This document shows positions 15,299 through 23,814 of a stretch of DNA of 64,000 bases, one piece after another. The translations under genes and the position numbers were made by a program. Source of the DNA: Propionispora hippei DSM 15287 (lineage in GTDB: Bacteria; Bacillota; Negativicutes; Propionisporales; Propionisporaceae); assembly GCF_900141835.1 (NCBI RefSeq), contig NZ_FQZD01000013.1, positions 1 to 64,000 on the forward strand, given 5' to 3'. The notes under the pieces are model-generated. The model was not told the DNA's origin. It did no database searches and was given only the letters and a program-made list of their open reading frames with translations. Within the stretch, counting starts at the first letter, position 1; the number at the start of each line of letters is the position of its first letter.

Positions 15299-15931
15299 TC
15301 ACCTTATAAAAAAAGTTTTTAGCTCTGTAATGGTTTCAAATACATATGAGGGATTTATTTCTCTTAATTTGCTGCTATTAGATAACTTTGCCCATGCTAT
15401 GGATAAACAGGTGACACCGGCTTTATTACAGGCAACAGCGTCGGATACTGCATCACCGACATAATAGAATTCATCGGCTTTCACTGCATACTTTTGCATA
15501 AGATATAGAATCGCTTCTGCTTTATTAGGACTTTTTTCAGACCCTGTCACTATTTCAACGAAAGTATAATTTAAACCTAACTTCTTTAAAGTGATGTCGC
15601 AGCTTTTTTCTCCTTTTCCGGTGATTAAAGCAACAATAATATGTTTTTCCTTTAAAAAGTCGATTAATTCACAGATACCCGGAAAAGGTTCAGGGCACAT
15701 ATGATGAAGTTTGTCATAATATTGATAAAAATCCTGTAATGCCTGTTCCCAATTCTGATTTACAACCGCTTTTATCATTCCTATTTCATTGAGTCCAAAA
15801 GTTTCTAAAACATCTTTTTCTGTGATTTCATGATCTGCATACGGTGATACAGCTTGACAAATTGCTTCGATACACATTGGAATAGAATCACAAAGAGTAC
15901 CGTCTAAATCGAAGGCGACCATTTTAACCAT
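15299..15931 (-). CDS. HAD hydrolase, phosphoglycolate-phosphatase-like
   Basis: A 210-residue HAD-superfamily phosphatase. VAFDLDGTLCDS is motif I (nucleophile and general-acid Asp pair), IVALITGKG is motif II (Thr), a Lys near KSPNKAEA serves as motif III, and YYVGDAVSDAVACNKAG is motif IV (GDxxxD). The helical cap between residues ~17 and 85 places it with PGP/beta-PGM-type enzymes that remove phosphate from small sugar or glycolate phosphates. I set the start at ATG 15931: GGAGAAG lies upstream and the codon overlaps the previous stop region (TAA-T-ATG). It is coupled to the acetyltransferase gene upstream, and the pair forms one unit. Confidence 0.88.
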   Translation of the reverse strand: MVKMVAFDLDGTLCDSIPMCIEAICQAVSPYADHEITEKDVLETFGLNEIGMIKAVVNQNWEQALQDFYQYYDKLHHMCPEPFPGICELIDFLKEKHIIVALITGKGEKSCDITLKKLGLNYTFVEIVTGSEKSPNKAEAILYLMQKYAVKADEFYYVGDAVSDAVACNKAGVTCLSIAWAKLSNSSKLREINPSYVFETITELKTFFIR

Positions 15932-15932
15932 A

Positions 15933-16529
15933 TTAGACTTCTCCATTGATTGTTTTAATTACTCGGCAAGGGTTGCCCACAGCAACAGAATTAGCTGGCA
16001 CATCTTGGATTACTACACTGCCGGCACCTATTACACAACCGTTTCCGATTTGGACACCTGGCAGTATAATGGCACCGCCTCCTATCCAACATCCATCCCC
16101 AATATGAACGGGTAAGGCGTAGGTGCGGCAAAAGTATTCTCCACTTTCCTCCGACCAATTCGGTGTCAGGCGTTCGTTTAGTTCAACTGGATGTGTTGCC
16201 GTATATATCTGAACATTAGAAGCGACAAGAACATTATTACCAATTATTATTTTATTGCAATCTACGAAAGTGCAATTCATGTTTATGGATACCTTATTTC
16301 CAACATATATATTGCAGCCGTAGTCGCAGATAAAAGGTGCCCCCACGGATACATTGTCCCCGACGCTTCCGAACAGTTTTTCTAAAATCTCTCTTTTTTC
16401 TGTTTTAAGGTCATAATGCAGACTATTATAAGCTGACAGTAATTTGCGGGCATTAGCTTTATATCCTAAAAAAATTTTATCGTGGCAGTTGTAATACTCA
16501 CCGGCCATGCATTTTTCCTGCTCTGTCAT
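15933..16529 (-). CDS. Maltose/galactoside-type sugar O-acetyltransferase
   Basis: A 198-residue left-handed beta-helix acetyltransferase. The N-terminal MAC domain is EKCMAGEYYNCHDKIFLGYK. Hexapeptide repeats follow (IYVGNKVSINMNCTFVDCNK, IIIGNNVLVASNVQIYT) and the catalytic His is in TATHPV. GDGCWIGGGAIILPGVQIG and GAGSVV then AVGNPCRVI close the coil, as in maltose and galactoside O-acetyltransferases using acetyl-CoA. The length is normal. The start ATG 16529 has GGGGGAT upstream. The HAD phosphatase gene follows directly. The RpiR gene upstream ends in a terminator and so is probably a separate unit, but may regulate this pair. Confidence 0.9.
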   Translation of the reverse strand: MTEQEKCMAGEYYNCHDKIFLGYKANARKLLSAYNSLHYDLKTEKREILEKLFGSVGDNVSVGAPFICDYGCNIYVGNKVSINMNCTFVDCNKIIIGNNVLVASNVQIYTATHPVELNERLTPNWSEESGEYFCRTYALPVHIGDGCWIGGGAIILPGVQIGNGCVIGAGSVVIQDVPANSVAVGNPCRVIKTINGEV

Positions 16530-16565
16530 ATAAATCCCCCTTCAGTTTTAGTTAAAGTATAAAAA

Positions 16566-16598
16566 AACAGCCTGTTACTTATCAAGTAACAGGCTGTT
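16566..16598 (-). terminator. Terminator overlapping the end of the rpiR-type gene
   Basis: AACAGCCTGTTACTT pairs perfectly with AAGTAACAGGCTGTT around ATC, followed on the minus strand by TTTTTT. The stop codon (16575-16577) and last codons lie inside the stem. Confidence 0.85.
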
Positions 16599-17321
16599 CC
16601 TATCGCATTTTAGTCTTCTTGCAAGCACTTCCATTAGAAACAATACGGGAACCTGCGACGTGGCATTAAATCCACCGTTTACCCGTTGCATATCCATGTT
16701 GTACGAAATATTCCAATCAGACATCTTAGCAATTGTAGAATTAGGTTGGTTGGTGATACTTAATATTTTACTATTGCAGGCTTGAAACTTTTTAATAAGA
16801 TCCACTATTTCTTTCGTTTCACCTGAAACTGAAAGTACTAAAAGCATTACCTTCTTTTCACCGATATCAATGACGGGATAATAGGGATCTTCCAATCCTA
16901 TAGAAAATTTACCTAAATTCGAAAAGTACCTCGAACCATATCTGGCAAGAGTTCCCGAAGAACCCCCACCGATAAACACGACCATTTCCGCATCTTGTAT
17001 AATCTTCACACCTTGTTTGATTTTAGTTTCGAAGGCACTGGTATTGGTTCCTTGAAAATAGTGTAGCAATACCTGCAAGTCACTTTGTGGAGCAATGTTA
17101 GCTATCTCTACTATATTTTCCTTTAATTTTTTCTTAAACTCCGAATAGCTGCCGCAATCTATTTTATTGCAGAACCTCAATATCGTGGACGTTGAAAGCT
17201 TCAACTCATTTGCTAATTCACGGATTGTCATAAAGGGAATTTTATCTTGGTTCGCTATTATATATTTATAAATTAAGATCTCCGTTTCATTAAATTTTTG
17301 AATAATATCATACGAAAACAT
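16575..17321 (-). CDS. RpiR-family transcriptional regulator
   Basis: A 248-residue regulator. Residues 1-75 form the RpiR HTH: FNETEILIYKYIIANQDKIP, MTIRELANELKLSTSTILRF and NKIDCGSYSEFKKKL. From ~100 to the end is a SIS domain that binds a phosphosugar: VVFIGGGSSGTLARYGSRYF, then VSGETKEIVDLIKKFQ and ILSITN. Such proteins sense phosphorylated sugars or amino sugars. The ATG at 17321 is preferred because AAAGGA lies nine bases upstream; a TTG three codons earlier is too close. The adjacent acetyltransferase/HAD pair is the only carbohydrate-linked unit nearby and a possible target. Confidence 0.9.
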   Translation of the reverse strand: MFSYDIIQKFNETEILIYKYIIANQDKIPFMTIRELANELKLSTSTILRFCNKIDCGSYSEFKKKLKENIVEIANIAPQSDLQVLLHYFQGTNTSAFETKIKQGVKIIQDAEMVVFIGGGSSGTLARYGSRYFSNLGKFSIGLEDPYYPVIDIGEKKVMLLVLSVSGETKEIVDLIKKFQACNSKILSITNQPNSTIAKMSDWNISYNMDMQRVNGGFNATSQVPVLFLMEVLARRLKCDRNSLLLDK

Positions 17322-17452
17322 AGTGTTCAATCCTTTATATTATTATCGCACCATCCAGCCCGCTAAATCGCACGTTTCCCCTTTATCAATCAATAAGCTT
17401 ATTTAATAGAAACGGAAGTTGCTCCCGAACCGACTATAGCAAGCTGTCCGTG

Positions 17453-17535
17453 GAGCAGCATTTCATTCCTCATCTTTAAAATTCATTAAATATTATCTTA
17501 GATTCAGAATAAGGAATTCCTGCTAAATCATGTAT
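17453..17535. repeat. Dispersed repeat, left part, copy 3
   Basis: GAGCAGCATTTCATTC ... TTATCTTAGATTC ... GGAATTCCTGCTAAATCATG matches copy 1 (9071-9155) and copy 2 (13023-13090). It lies ~105 bp upstream of the PH-domain gene start and could be that gene's promoter region. Confidence 0.6.
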
Positions 17536-17640
17536 TAATTGTTCAATATCCCATCTAATTCCCATAAACTTATTCTGACAATACACAGCAACTCCATGTA
17601 TAATGATATTGTGGATTTTAATGATGAGGGAGTTGTTACT

Positions 17641-18018
17641 TTGGGCTTTTTGGATTCGGTTCTTGGCAATGCGTCCGAGGTTGATATTAGTGCTATCCAA
17701 AATGATTATGCTAGAATTCTCGCCAATAACGAGAGAATTGAAAAAGCGTATCGACTCATTCGTGATATGTTTATATTTACGGATAAGCGTCTGATCTTAG
17801 TGAATATACAGGGAATTACCGGAAAAAAGGTTGAATATCATTCCATCCCATATCGCGCCATAACTCATTTTAGTATCGAAACTGCCGGTCATTTTGATCT
17901 GGATGCCGAACTCAAAATTTGGATTTCCGGCACAGACACTCCCATTGAAAAGAAGTTCAATAAGAACCTTAACATTTATGAACTGCAAGGTGTTCTTGCC
18001 TCCTATACCTTGCGCTAA
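17641..18018 (+). CDS. Bacterial PH-domain protein
   Basis: A 125-residue protein starting at TTG 17641, where GAGGGAG lies eight bases upstream and the family's usual N-terminus begins (here GFLDSVLGNASEVDISAIQ). The frame is open ~100 bp further upstream, but that text is not protein-like. FTDKRLILVNIQGITGKKVE and YHSIPYRAITHFSIETAG, then LDAELKIWISGT, match the bacterial pleckstrin-homology family (bPH, Pfam 08000). Members form oligomeric rings and are usually of unknown role. The gene is enclosed by repeat parts (17453-17535 and 18098-18240) that occur joined, without it, at 13023-13257. Confidence 0.85.
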   Translation: MGFLDSVLGNASEVDISAIQNDYARILANNERIEKAYRLIRDMFIFTDKRLILVNIQGITGKKVEYHSIPYRAITHFSIETAGHFDLDAELKIWISGTDTPIEKKFNKNLNIYELQGVLASYTLR

Positions 18019-18097
18019 CTGCACTGTCTTGGCACGGTATATTGCAAATTAAATGGGGTGTCGCCAAAACCGGCATTACCTCATTCTGTAGGTTTAT

Positions 18098-18240
18098 AGG
18101 CAGCAGCGCTTATTCAATTTACTTAGTCTTTCTTTTACCTTTTCAGCTCAACTTTCATTTTAACGGTGCTTCCTATTAACTCAGGTATATACAAAAACTG
18201 GCCCCATCATGAAAGATGATGGGCCGGTTTACTTTGCTAT
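18098..18240. repeat. Dispersed repeat, right part, copy 3
   Basis: It matches the right part of copy 2 closely: GCTTATTCAATT, TAGTCTTTCTTTTAC, AACGGTGCTTCCTATTAAC, and a terminal hairpin AACTGGCCCCATCAT/ATGATGGGCCGGTT (18194-18230) followed by TACTTTGCTAT. The hairpin probably terminates the PH-domain gene. Confidence 0.65.
18194..18230. terminator. Terminator after PH-domain gene
   Basis: A 15-bp stem, AACTGGCCCCATCAT with ATGATGGGCCGGTT, around GAAAG. It is part of the repeat's right end and also faces the minus-strand HEAT-repeat gene. Confidence 0.7.
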
Positions 18241-18254
18241 TAAGTATGAAAATC

Positions 18255-18875
18255 TCATAATCTATTGTCCAGATGCTTTCTAGCCAGTTTATAGACTTGT
18301 TGCACTGCTTTTGGTGATACATCCCAGGTTTGAAGCTCTGCTTCCACTAATGCTCCATGCTTCTTACTGATATCCTTCAAAGCATTGCCCACTGATTTTC
18401 TTACATATTCACTGGGCTCATCCCTTAAGTTCGCAAGCAATTTTATCGCTTCGTCTGGGTTCTGTCTGAAATAATCCCGGCCGGTCCATATTCGCAAGCC
18501 CTCGGTAACCGCTCTTCTGACGTTCGGATTACTATGGTTTAACCATTCGTCCATGATCGGCAGTGAGTTTTCATATCCCTGATCATAACAAAACCGATCA
18601 AATGCTTGGGCCAGTACTTCCTGAACTTGCCAGCTTGTATCTAAAGCAACCTCATCCTTTAAAAAAATTAATGACTCATACAATCTGCTTGAAATGGCAC
18701 CGCAGATAAATGCAGCCAAGGATCTGACTTGATAATGCTCTGATTGGTAATACTGTTTTGCCAGCAAGAAGCAAGCAGTTTCTGAATGATTGCTGACAAT
18801 CAGGTTAGCCGCATGTTCTGTTTCCTTAAATCCATGCTCGATTTTTTTTATCTTTTCAATCGTATCTTCATACAT
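18255..18875 (-). CDS. HEAT-repeat protein, DNA-alkylation-repair-like
   Basis: A 206-residue all-helical protein. I start at ATG 18875 because AGGTGAT lies five bases upstream; 18884 has none. It contains consecutive HEAT-like repeats: YQVRSLAAFICGAIS, WQVQEVLAQAFDRFCYDQGY, NPNVRRAVTEGLRIWTGRDY, YVRKSVGNALKDISKKHG. It ends with WDVSPKAVQQVYKLARKHL. The text resembles the AlkC/AlkD-type 'DNA alkylation repair' family that binds alkylated DNA, but that is a family-level call, and the catalytic Asp/Trp of AlkD cannot be placed with confidence. It appears monocistronic. Confidence 0.75.
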   Translation of the reverse strand: MYEDTIEKIKKIEHGFKETEHAANLIVSNHSETACFLLAKQYYQSEHYQVRSLAAFICGAISSRLYESLIFLKDEVALDTSWQVQEVLAQAFDRFCYDQGYENSLPIMDEWLNHSNPNVRRAVTEGLRIWTGRDYFRQNPDEAIKLLANLRDEPSEYVRKSVGNALKDISKKHGALVEAELQTWDVSPKAVQQVYKLARKHLDNRL

Positions 18876-18993
18876 AAATATCACCTATTTACAGCATACT
18901 TCACAGCATTACGTTTTTGCAATTCCTTTGCTGCAAATATGGTGATTTTTCCTTGATGAGCAGAGGAACATTTCCAACTGTCCATCCCCTCAG

Positions 18994-19506
18994 TTAAGGC
19001 AAGCTGTCCTCTTCATCCGGGGGATCAAGCGGTTTCATAGCAGGCTGCGGCATGACCGGGGAGGTTGCCCTTGCGTGCTCAAGCATCTGTAGACATTGTG
19101 CCATTACCAGGCCGAATATTGTTGATGATATTACATTGGTTATACCTGTTTTCAAAGGTATAGGAAAGGTTCCGTCTACTTTATATAATGTCGTAATTCC
19201 GTCGACTGAGAACCATATCAGCAGGGAAAAAAACCAACTTTTCAAAAAAAGATTTTTGCTATTTATCAGAGGAAGCAGATATACAAACACAACCCCAATT
19301 ACGGCTGTAAAGAATATTTGACTTATAAAGGTGAAAACTGTCTCTGCGAAGGTATAGGGGGGTACGTGAGCCAGGACGACGATGCCAGTCCAGTCTACAA
19401 ATCGCAGCGTAGTCAATCCCATACTCCCCAGCAGAAGATCAATGACATTGGCAATAATTCCACTCACAATTCCCACCAGGAATCCCCTTTTGAATCTATC
19501 GTCCAT
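18994..19506 (-). CDS. Four-helix membrane protein, unknown
   Basis: A 170-residue protein starting at ATG 19506 (MDDRFKRGFLVGIVSGIIAN) behind GGAGG; a longer frame upstream has no ribosome site. Four hydrophobic segments are seen, at residues ~9-30, ~40-75, ~85-105 and ~120-145, including FFTAVIGVVFVYLLPLI and SKNLFLKSWFFSLLIWF. The cytoplasmic tail is proline-rich and ends SPVMPQPAMKPLDPPDEEDS. PQPAMKPxD also ends the unrelated DUF378 protein at 45458-45694. Similar small membrane proteins occur in spore-forming Bacillota, but I cannot name the family. Confidence 0.65.
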   Translation of the reverse strand: MDDRFKRGFLVGIVSGIIANVIDLLLGSMGLTTLRFVDWTGIVVLAHVPPYTFAETVFTFISQIFFTAVIGVVFVYLLPLINSKNLFLKSWFFSLLIWFSVDGITTLYKVDGTFPIPLKTGITNVISSTIFGLVMAQCLQMLEHARATSPVMPQPAMKPLDPPDEEDSLP

Positions 19507-19633
19507 TAGCCTGTCCCTCCTTATCTCGACCTTTATAGTATAATATGGCATAAAACATATTATACTTAACGACTGAGTTAAAGGAAGAAAAAAGTAGGAC
19601 ATGGAGATTGACCGTTAGGTAACAGGCTTATTG

Positions 19634-19668
19634 AAATGGAGGTGCCGCAAACTGCGGCACCTCCATTT
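19634..19668 (-). terminator. Terminator of malate dehydrogenase gene
   Basis: AAATGGAGGTGCCGCA pairs perfectly with TGCGGCACCTCCATTT around a 3-nt loop, 40 bp downstream of the mdh stop. Its A/T flanks are short. Confidence 0.75.
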
Positions 19669-19707
19669 CATGGGTAGCCTATATGCTTTTTATCCTGGCA
19701 TATCGCG

Positions 19708-20628
19708 CTATTTTAACATCCTATTGATTTGCTTCGACGCAGCAGTACTTTGATTAAACAAAGCCTGTTCCTCTGCATTCAATTCCAAATCAACAATTCT
19801 TTCCATGCCGGCCCTTCCTAAAATTACCGGGACAGCAGCACATACATCTGTATTCCCATATTCACCATCAAGATAGGTAATACAGGACATGAGTTTTTTA
19901 GTGTCTTTTGCAATCGCTTCAGCCATCGTAGCAATGGCCGCCCCCGGGGCATACCAGGCAGAAGTTCCCAAAAGCCGGGTCAAAATTCCACCACCGTCTT
20001 TTGTTTTTGCGCAAACTTCTGACATAACTCTTGCATCCAATAATTTGTTAACGGGAATGCCTTTATAAAAAGCAAAACGTGTCAAAGGGAGCATAAAATC
20101 TCCATGAACACCAATAACCATGCCATCGACATCATTAGGATGACAACCAATGGCCTGACTTAAATAATAAATGAATCGGCTGCTATCGAGTACGCCGCTC
20201 ATGCCAACGACCTTATTCCGGGGCAATCCCATATGTTTTATTGTCAAATAGGTTAAGGTATCGGCCGGATTCGATACAATAATATAGATGGCTTCCGGAG
20301 AATATACTGTACAAGCATTTACAACGTCTTTCATAATTCCGGCATTAATTCCGATGAGTTCCTCTCGCTTCATTCCCGGTTTTCGGGCAATACCGGAGGT
20401 AATAATAACGATATCCGAATTGCTTGTTTTCTTATAGTCATTGGTACAACCGACAATTCTTGTGTTCGATCCCATTATCGCTAATTGTTGCAGCATATCA
20501 ACAGATTTTCCTTCAGCAACGCCTTCTTTAACATCTAACAAAACAACATCACTGGCTATATTTTTTAGGGCAATCACATTTGCTGCCGTAGCGCCAACAT
20601 TGCCTGCACCAATAATAGAGATTTTCAT
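19708..20628 (-). CDS. mdh: Malate dehydrogenase (LDH/MDH superfamily)
   Basis: A 306-residue NAD-dependent dehydrogenase. The start is ATG 20628 (MKISIIGAGNVGATAANVIA) with GAAGGAG upstream; the extra 21 codons before it are not part of the family. IGAGNVGAT is the Rossmann loop and LLDVKEG binds the NAD ribose. TSGIARKPGMKREEL has Arg where lactate dehydrogenases have Gln, indicating malate/oxaloacetate specificity. SNPADTLTYL and the catalytic His in VIGVHGDFMLPL complete the site. It interconverts malate and oxaloacetate in the cytoplasm. It is a single-gene unit with its own terminator; its neighbour (MFS) has a separate start 135 bp upstream. Confidence 0.92.
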   Translation of the reverse strand: MKISIIGAGNVGATAANVIALKNIASDVVLLDVKEGVAEGKSVDMLQQLAIMGSNTRIVGCTNDYKKTSNSDIVIITSGIARKPGMKREELIGINAGIMKDVVNACTVYSPEAIYIIVSNPADTLTYLTIKHMGLPRNKVVGMSGVLDSSRFIYYLSQAIGCHPNDVDGMVIGVHGDFMLPLTRFAFYKGIPVNKLLDARVMSEVCAKTKDGGGILTRLLGTSAWYAPGAAIATMAEAIAKDTKKLMSCITYLDGEYGNTDVCAAVPVILGRAGMERIVDLELNAEEQALFNQSTAASKQINRMLK

Positions 20629-20762
20629 AATAATCGGCTCCTTCAAACTGAATGTGTTCAATCTTTTTAATATATTAAATGATTTACCCATAGTCTAGCA
20701 CCGGAATAATGATAAGTAAAATACTATTATTCTATGAAATTAATAATAATTTACCTATAATA

Positions 20763-22127
20763 CTAATTAATTGTTGCCTGGCCAATATGTTTCGGTAGGA
20801 AGAATACTTCAATGACGGGATAGATCATCAGCAGGCCAAGAAAAGCAAAGCATAATTCATAGGCGACCGTCATGGGATAGAAATGCTGCAATAAATTGGC
20901 AATCACGGTGATGAGTGATATTCCCATGCCCTGAGACAATATGGACGTAACAGAATTCAGTGTATTGGCGCTGTTCCGGTGCTGAGGTTCTACTTCAGAA
21001 AAACTTAAGCCATTGTAGGCCGTCAGAGCCAGGGAACGGCCTACACCGGAGACGAAAGCAAGAAACATGATCCAAGCAGGCCATGTGTTGATTTGAATGA
21101 ATGCCAAAGCGAAGGATGCTGCAAATACCATTCCAAAGGAGGATAAGAGTGCACCGCGATAACCTAAATTTCGAATAATAAAATTGGTAAAGGGTTTAAT
21201 GCCAATATTACCAACAAAAATAAACAACACATAGCTGCCTGCTTTTACAGCAGACCATTGAAAAACGGTTTGTAAAAAAACCGTCAACAGATAAGGCATG
21301 GCCCCAACAGACAGCCACAAAACAGAACCTCCGGTCTGACAAACTCTAAATGAAGTAATTTTTAGTGAATCCAGGGAAAATAACGGATGAGCTGCTTGTT
21401 TTAGGTGATTGAAAACAATAAAGCCCAGTATTACCCCTAAAACAATTAATCCGGAGGCGCTAAACCAATATTCTTTGCCACGCGTGGCCAGCTCGGCTCC
21501 CGTAAGAATGGCGCCGGATAAACAGGCAACTTCGATAAATCCTAAAAAATCAAACGCAGCCCTATTACTGACCTGATCGGTGTCGATCAATTTTATACCG
21601 ATAAAGGCACTGATCAAACCAATGGGGATATTAATCAAAAAGATCCAATGCCAGCTCCAGTACGTAACAATAAATCCGCCAAACAACGGTGCGATGGCCG
21701 GTGCAATCAAAGCAGGCCAGGTAAGATAGCCGACCATGGTTAAGAGCCGTGAAGGCGGTGTTTTTTCTAGCACGATCAACCTTGCTGTCGGTACCATCAA
21801 GGCTCCCGAAATCCCCTGGACAATTCTCATAAGCAATAGGAACGCAAAGGTTGGGGCTAAGGCACTGCAAAGTGAACTAAGGGTAAAGAGACCAACCGCT
21901 ATAATCCAAATTCGTTTCTTGCCAAACCGCCTGGCCATCCAGCCGCTTAAAGGGATAAAAATAGCAACGGTAATCAAATATACACTGACCATTAACGCGA
22001 TGGTGGCCGGACTTGTGCGAAAATCCTGGGCCATGGTCGGCAATGCCGTCGTTACGATAGTTCCATCTAAAATCTCCATAAAGAGACTGGCAGCCATTAA
22101 TAAGGCTATTTTTATATCTTTTGTCAT
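20763..22127 (-). CDS. DHA2-family MFS drug transporter (EmrB/QacA-like)
   Basis: A 454-residue membrane protein of about 13-14 helices. FMEILDGTIVTTALPTMAQD in helix 1 is motif D1 of the DHA2 family. SGWMARRFGKKRIWI is motif A and APAIAPLFGGFIVTYWSWHW contains motif C of proton antiporters. The start at ATG 22127 has GGTGAG just upstream; ATG 22139 is possible. It lies 39 bp after the B3/4-domain gene and codirectional with the AraC gene, so all three probably form an operon in which the regulator controls export of a compound. The substrate is unknown. Confidence 0.88.
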   Translation of the reverse strand: MTKDIKIALLMAASLFMEILDGTIVTTALPTMAQDFRTSPATIALMVSVYLITVAIFIPLSGWMARRFGKKRIWIIAVGLFTLSSLCSALAPTFAFLLLMRIVQGISGALMVPTARLIVLEKTPPSRLLTMVGYLTWPALIAPAIAPLFGGFIVTYWSWHWIFLINIPIGLISAFIGIKLIDTDQVSNRAAFDFLGFIEVACLSGAILTGAELATRGKEYWFSASGLIVLGVILGFIVFNHLKQAAHPLFSLDSLKITSFRVCQTGGSVLWLSVGAMPYLLTVFLQTVFQWSAVKAGSYVLFIFVGNIGIKPFTNFIIRNLGYRGALLSSFGMVFAASFALAFIQINTWPAWIMFLAFVSGVGRSLALTAYNGLSFSEVEPQHRNSANTLNSVTSILSQGMGISLITVIANLLQHFYPMTVAYELCFAFLGLLMIYPVIEVFFLPKHIGQATIN

Positions 22128-22166
22128 GGGACTCACCATTTTATTTCCATTTCTGTTCAGATTCTT

Positions 22167-22832
22167 TTACATGACTATTTCCTGCCAATCCAAAGAAGCT
22201 TCCGGTATCATCAGTCTAATATAAGCGTATATATCGGCTAAATGACGGTTCACCAGTTCCTGTGGAATCCCCGCCGGGGCATAAACGGTGTAGACAGCCT
22301 GCCTGGTTTCCGGGTCAATCCGGGTCCGCCGGTCAGGACCATAGATAATGCTTGAAATGACACCTGCCGTATCGGATAGTATCATATCCTGAGCCTTTAC
22401 CCGTTGTTCCTTGCCGTTTATCAGGGTATACTGCTCCTGTCCTCCCGCCGCATCCAGCGTTAAGGGCAAATGCAGCGCATCGTAATCATGACCGGCCGTT
22501 AGCAGGCCATTTTTTAGTTCCGCCATAAACATCGCTTCCACGGCTGGGGAAACGGAGGGAATCGACCTTTCTTTGAAAACGACAGACTCTAACTGCTGCA
22601 AAACATGGTATGTCTTTTTATATTGCTTGTAATACTGACTATAAACTGAAATAGGAAAGTAATTCACCAGTTCTTCTTTACTCGTAAAGGTTTGCCGCAG
22701 CTTAGCCTCCAGTTCCCGTTTGCACGTTTCACCGGCTTCAGCGTTTGCCGGCTTTCCTATATTTTTTACAACCATAAGGCCCATACTTGCACCTTGGTGT
22801 ATCTGCCGCCAGGTATCCGTGACACATAACAT
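22167..22832 (-). CDS. Stand-alone B3/B4 (PheRS beta editing-like) domain protein
   Basis: A 221-residue protein. The start is ATG 22832 (MLCVTDTWRQIHQGASMGLM), nine bases after AGGAG. The middle and end (LTLDAAGGQEQYTLINGKEQ, LSDTAGVISSIIYGPDRRTR) match the B3/B4 domain that edits mischarged tRNA in phenylalanyl-tRNA synthetase beta chains and also exists as solo proteins (COG3382). Solo forms may hydrolyse mischarged aminoacyl-tRNA or bind amino acids. Being placed between an AraC regulator and a DHA2 exporter is unusual and hints at protection against, or export of, an amino acid analogue; that is inference. Confidence 0.75.
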   Translation of the reverse strand: MLCVTDTWRQIHQGASMGLMVVKNIGKPANAEAGETCKRELEAKLRQTFTSKEELVNYFPISVYSQYYKQYKKTYHVLQQLESVVFKERSIPSVSPAVEAMFMAELKNGLLTAGHDYDALHLPLTLDAAGGQEQYTLINGKEQRVKAQDMILSDTAGVISSIIYGPDRRTRIDPETRQAVYTVYAPAGIPQELVNRHLADIYAYIRLMIPEASLDWQEIVM

Positions 22833-22865
22833 AGCCACCATCTCCTAATAAGAATTTCTTTCATT

Positions 22866-23720
22866 CTAAATCCCTGGCGGAGAATTTTCTTGTATGATAT
22901 TGCTGTATTTTTTCGGTGTGATGCCGGTAATCTGCTTAAACTGCCTGGCAAAGTGACTCTGATCGGTAAATCCTGTCTCCTGAGCAACAAATGCCATAGA
23001 ACGTCCTTTTGCCAGCAGTTCCTTGGCCCGCTTGATTCTCACCTGTTTTAAATAGGCATGTGGCGGAACTCCCAGCCGCTCCCTGAATATTCGCAGCAAG
23101 TGAAACGAACTGAGATGGCAGACGGCGGATAATTCGCTGAGCGAAAAATTCCGGGCATAGGTCTCCTCAATATATTCACGTGCTACTTGAACCGCCCGAT
23201 GATCCTTCCCGGCAGTTTTTACCGGCAAGCGCTCCGCGGCATGACGCGAAATAAATTCCGTCAGCAGAGTCAATACCATAGACTCCTGCTCGATAAGCGG
23301 CAACACTGCCTTTTCCAGTGAGCAGTGAGCTGTTTTAATACGGTTGGCCATAGCATCATCTTTGACCACCCCGTCCGCAAAAAAAGGAATTCTCCCTGCC
23401 TTACCGGACAGTTTAGCAGCAGCCTGCTCCAAAAGCTTTGACTCAAGATAGAACATCCGGTAGGTCCATCCTTCTTCCGATAAAGCCGTACCGTCGTGAG
23501 CTTCTCCGGGAATGACCAGGTTAATACAGCCCGGAGTTGCAATATTCGTTTTACCCCGGTAGGAAAAACGGAGTGCCCCCGCTTCGATCACACCAATTGC
23601 AAATCCTTCATGAATATGCTTTGCAAAAGACTGTTTCACATATTTCGCATGCAGCAATTCCAGATTATTCAATTCCGGCATGATCCAGTAATTCGCTTGT
23701 TCCTCATTCTCTCCCGACAT
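22866..23720 (-). CDS. AraC-family transcriptional regulator
   Basis: A 284-residue protein. The N-terminal cupin-like sensor contains FAKHIHEGFAIGVIEAGAL and GCINLVIPGEAHDG (the cupin His/Glu region). The C-terminal ~100 residues hold two HTH units: YARNFSLSELSAVCHLSSFH LLRIFRERLG first, and SMAFVAQETGFTDQSHFARQ FKQITGITPKKY second, the AraC/XylS signature. The start ATG 23720 follows a G-rich stretch (GGGGGCGG). It is first in the apparent operon with the B3/4 and DHA2 genes. Sensor-cupin regulators of this type usually activate an adjacent exporter in response to a small ligand. Confidence 0.9.
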   Translation of the reverse strand: MSGENEEQANYWIMPELNNLELLHAKYVKQSFAKHIHEGFAIGVIEAGALRFSYRGKTNIATPGCINLVIPGEAHDGTALSEEGWTYRMFYLESKLLEQAAAKLSGKAGRIPFFADGVVKDDAMANRIKTAHCSLEKAVLPLIEQESMVLTLLTEFISRHAAERLPVKTAGKDHRAVQVAREYIEETYARNFSLSELSAVCHLSSFHLLRIFRERLGVPPHAYLKQVRIKRAKELLAKGRSMAFVAQETGFTDQSHFARQFKQITGITPKKYSNIIQENSPPGI

Positions 23721-23814
23721 ACCAGCGCCGCCCCCATCAAAATTCAGCTAATTCGCCTATTTAACCGTCAAGATTTTATCAGTTGCCGTAGTAAAATATA
23801 TCTACAGCACTATA

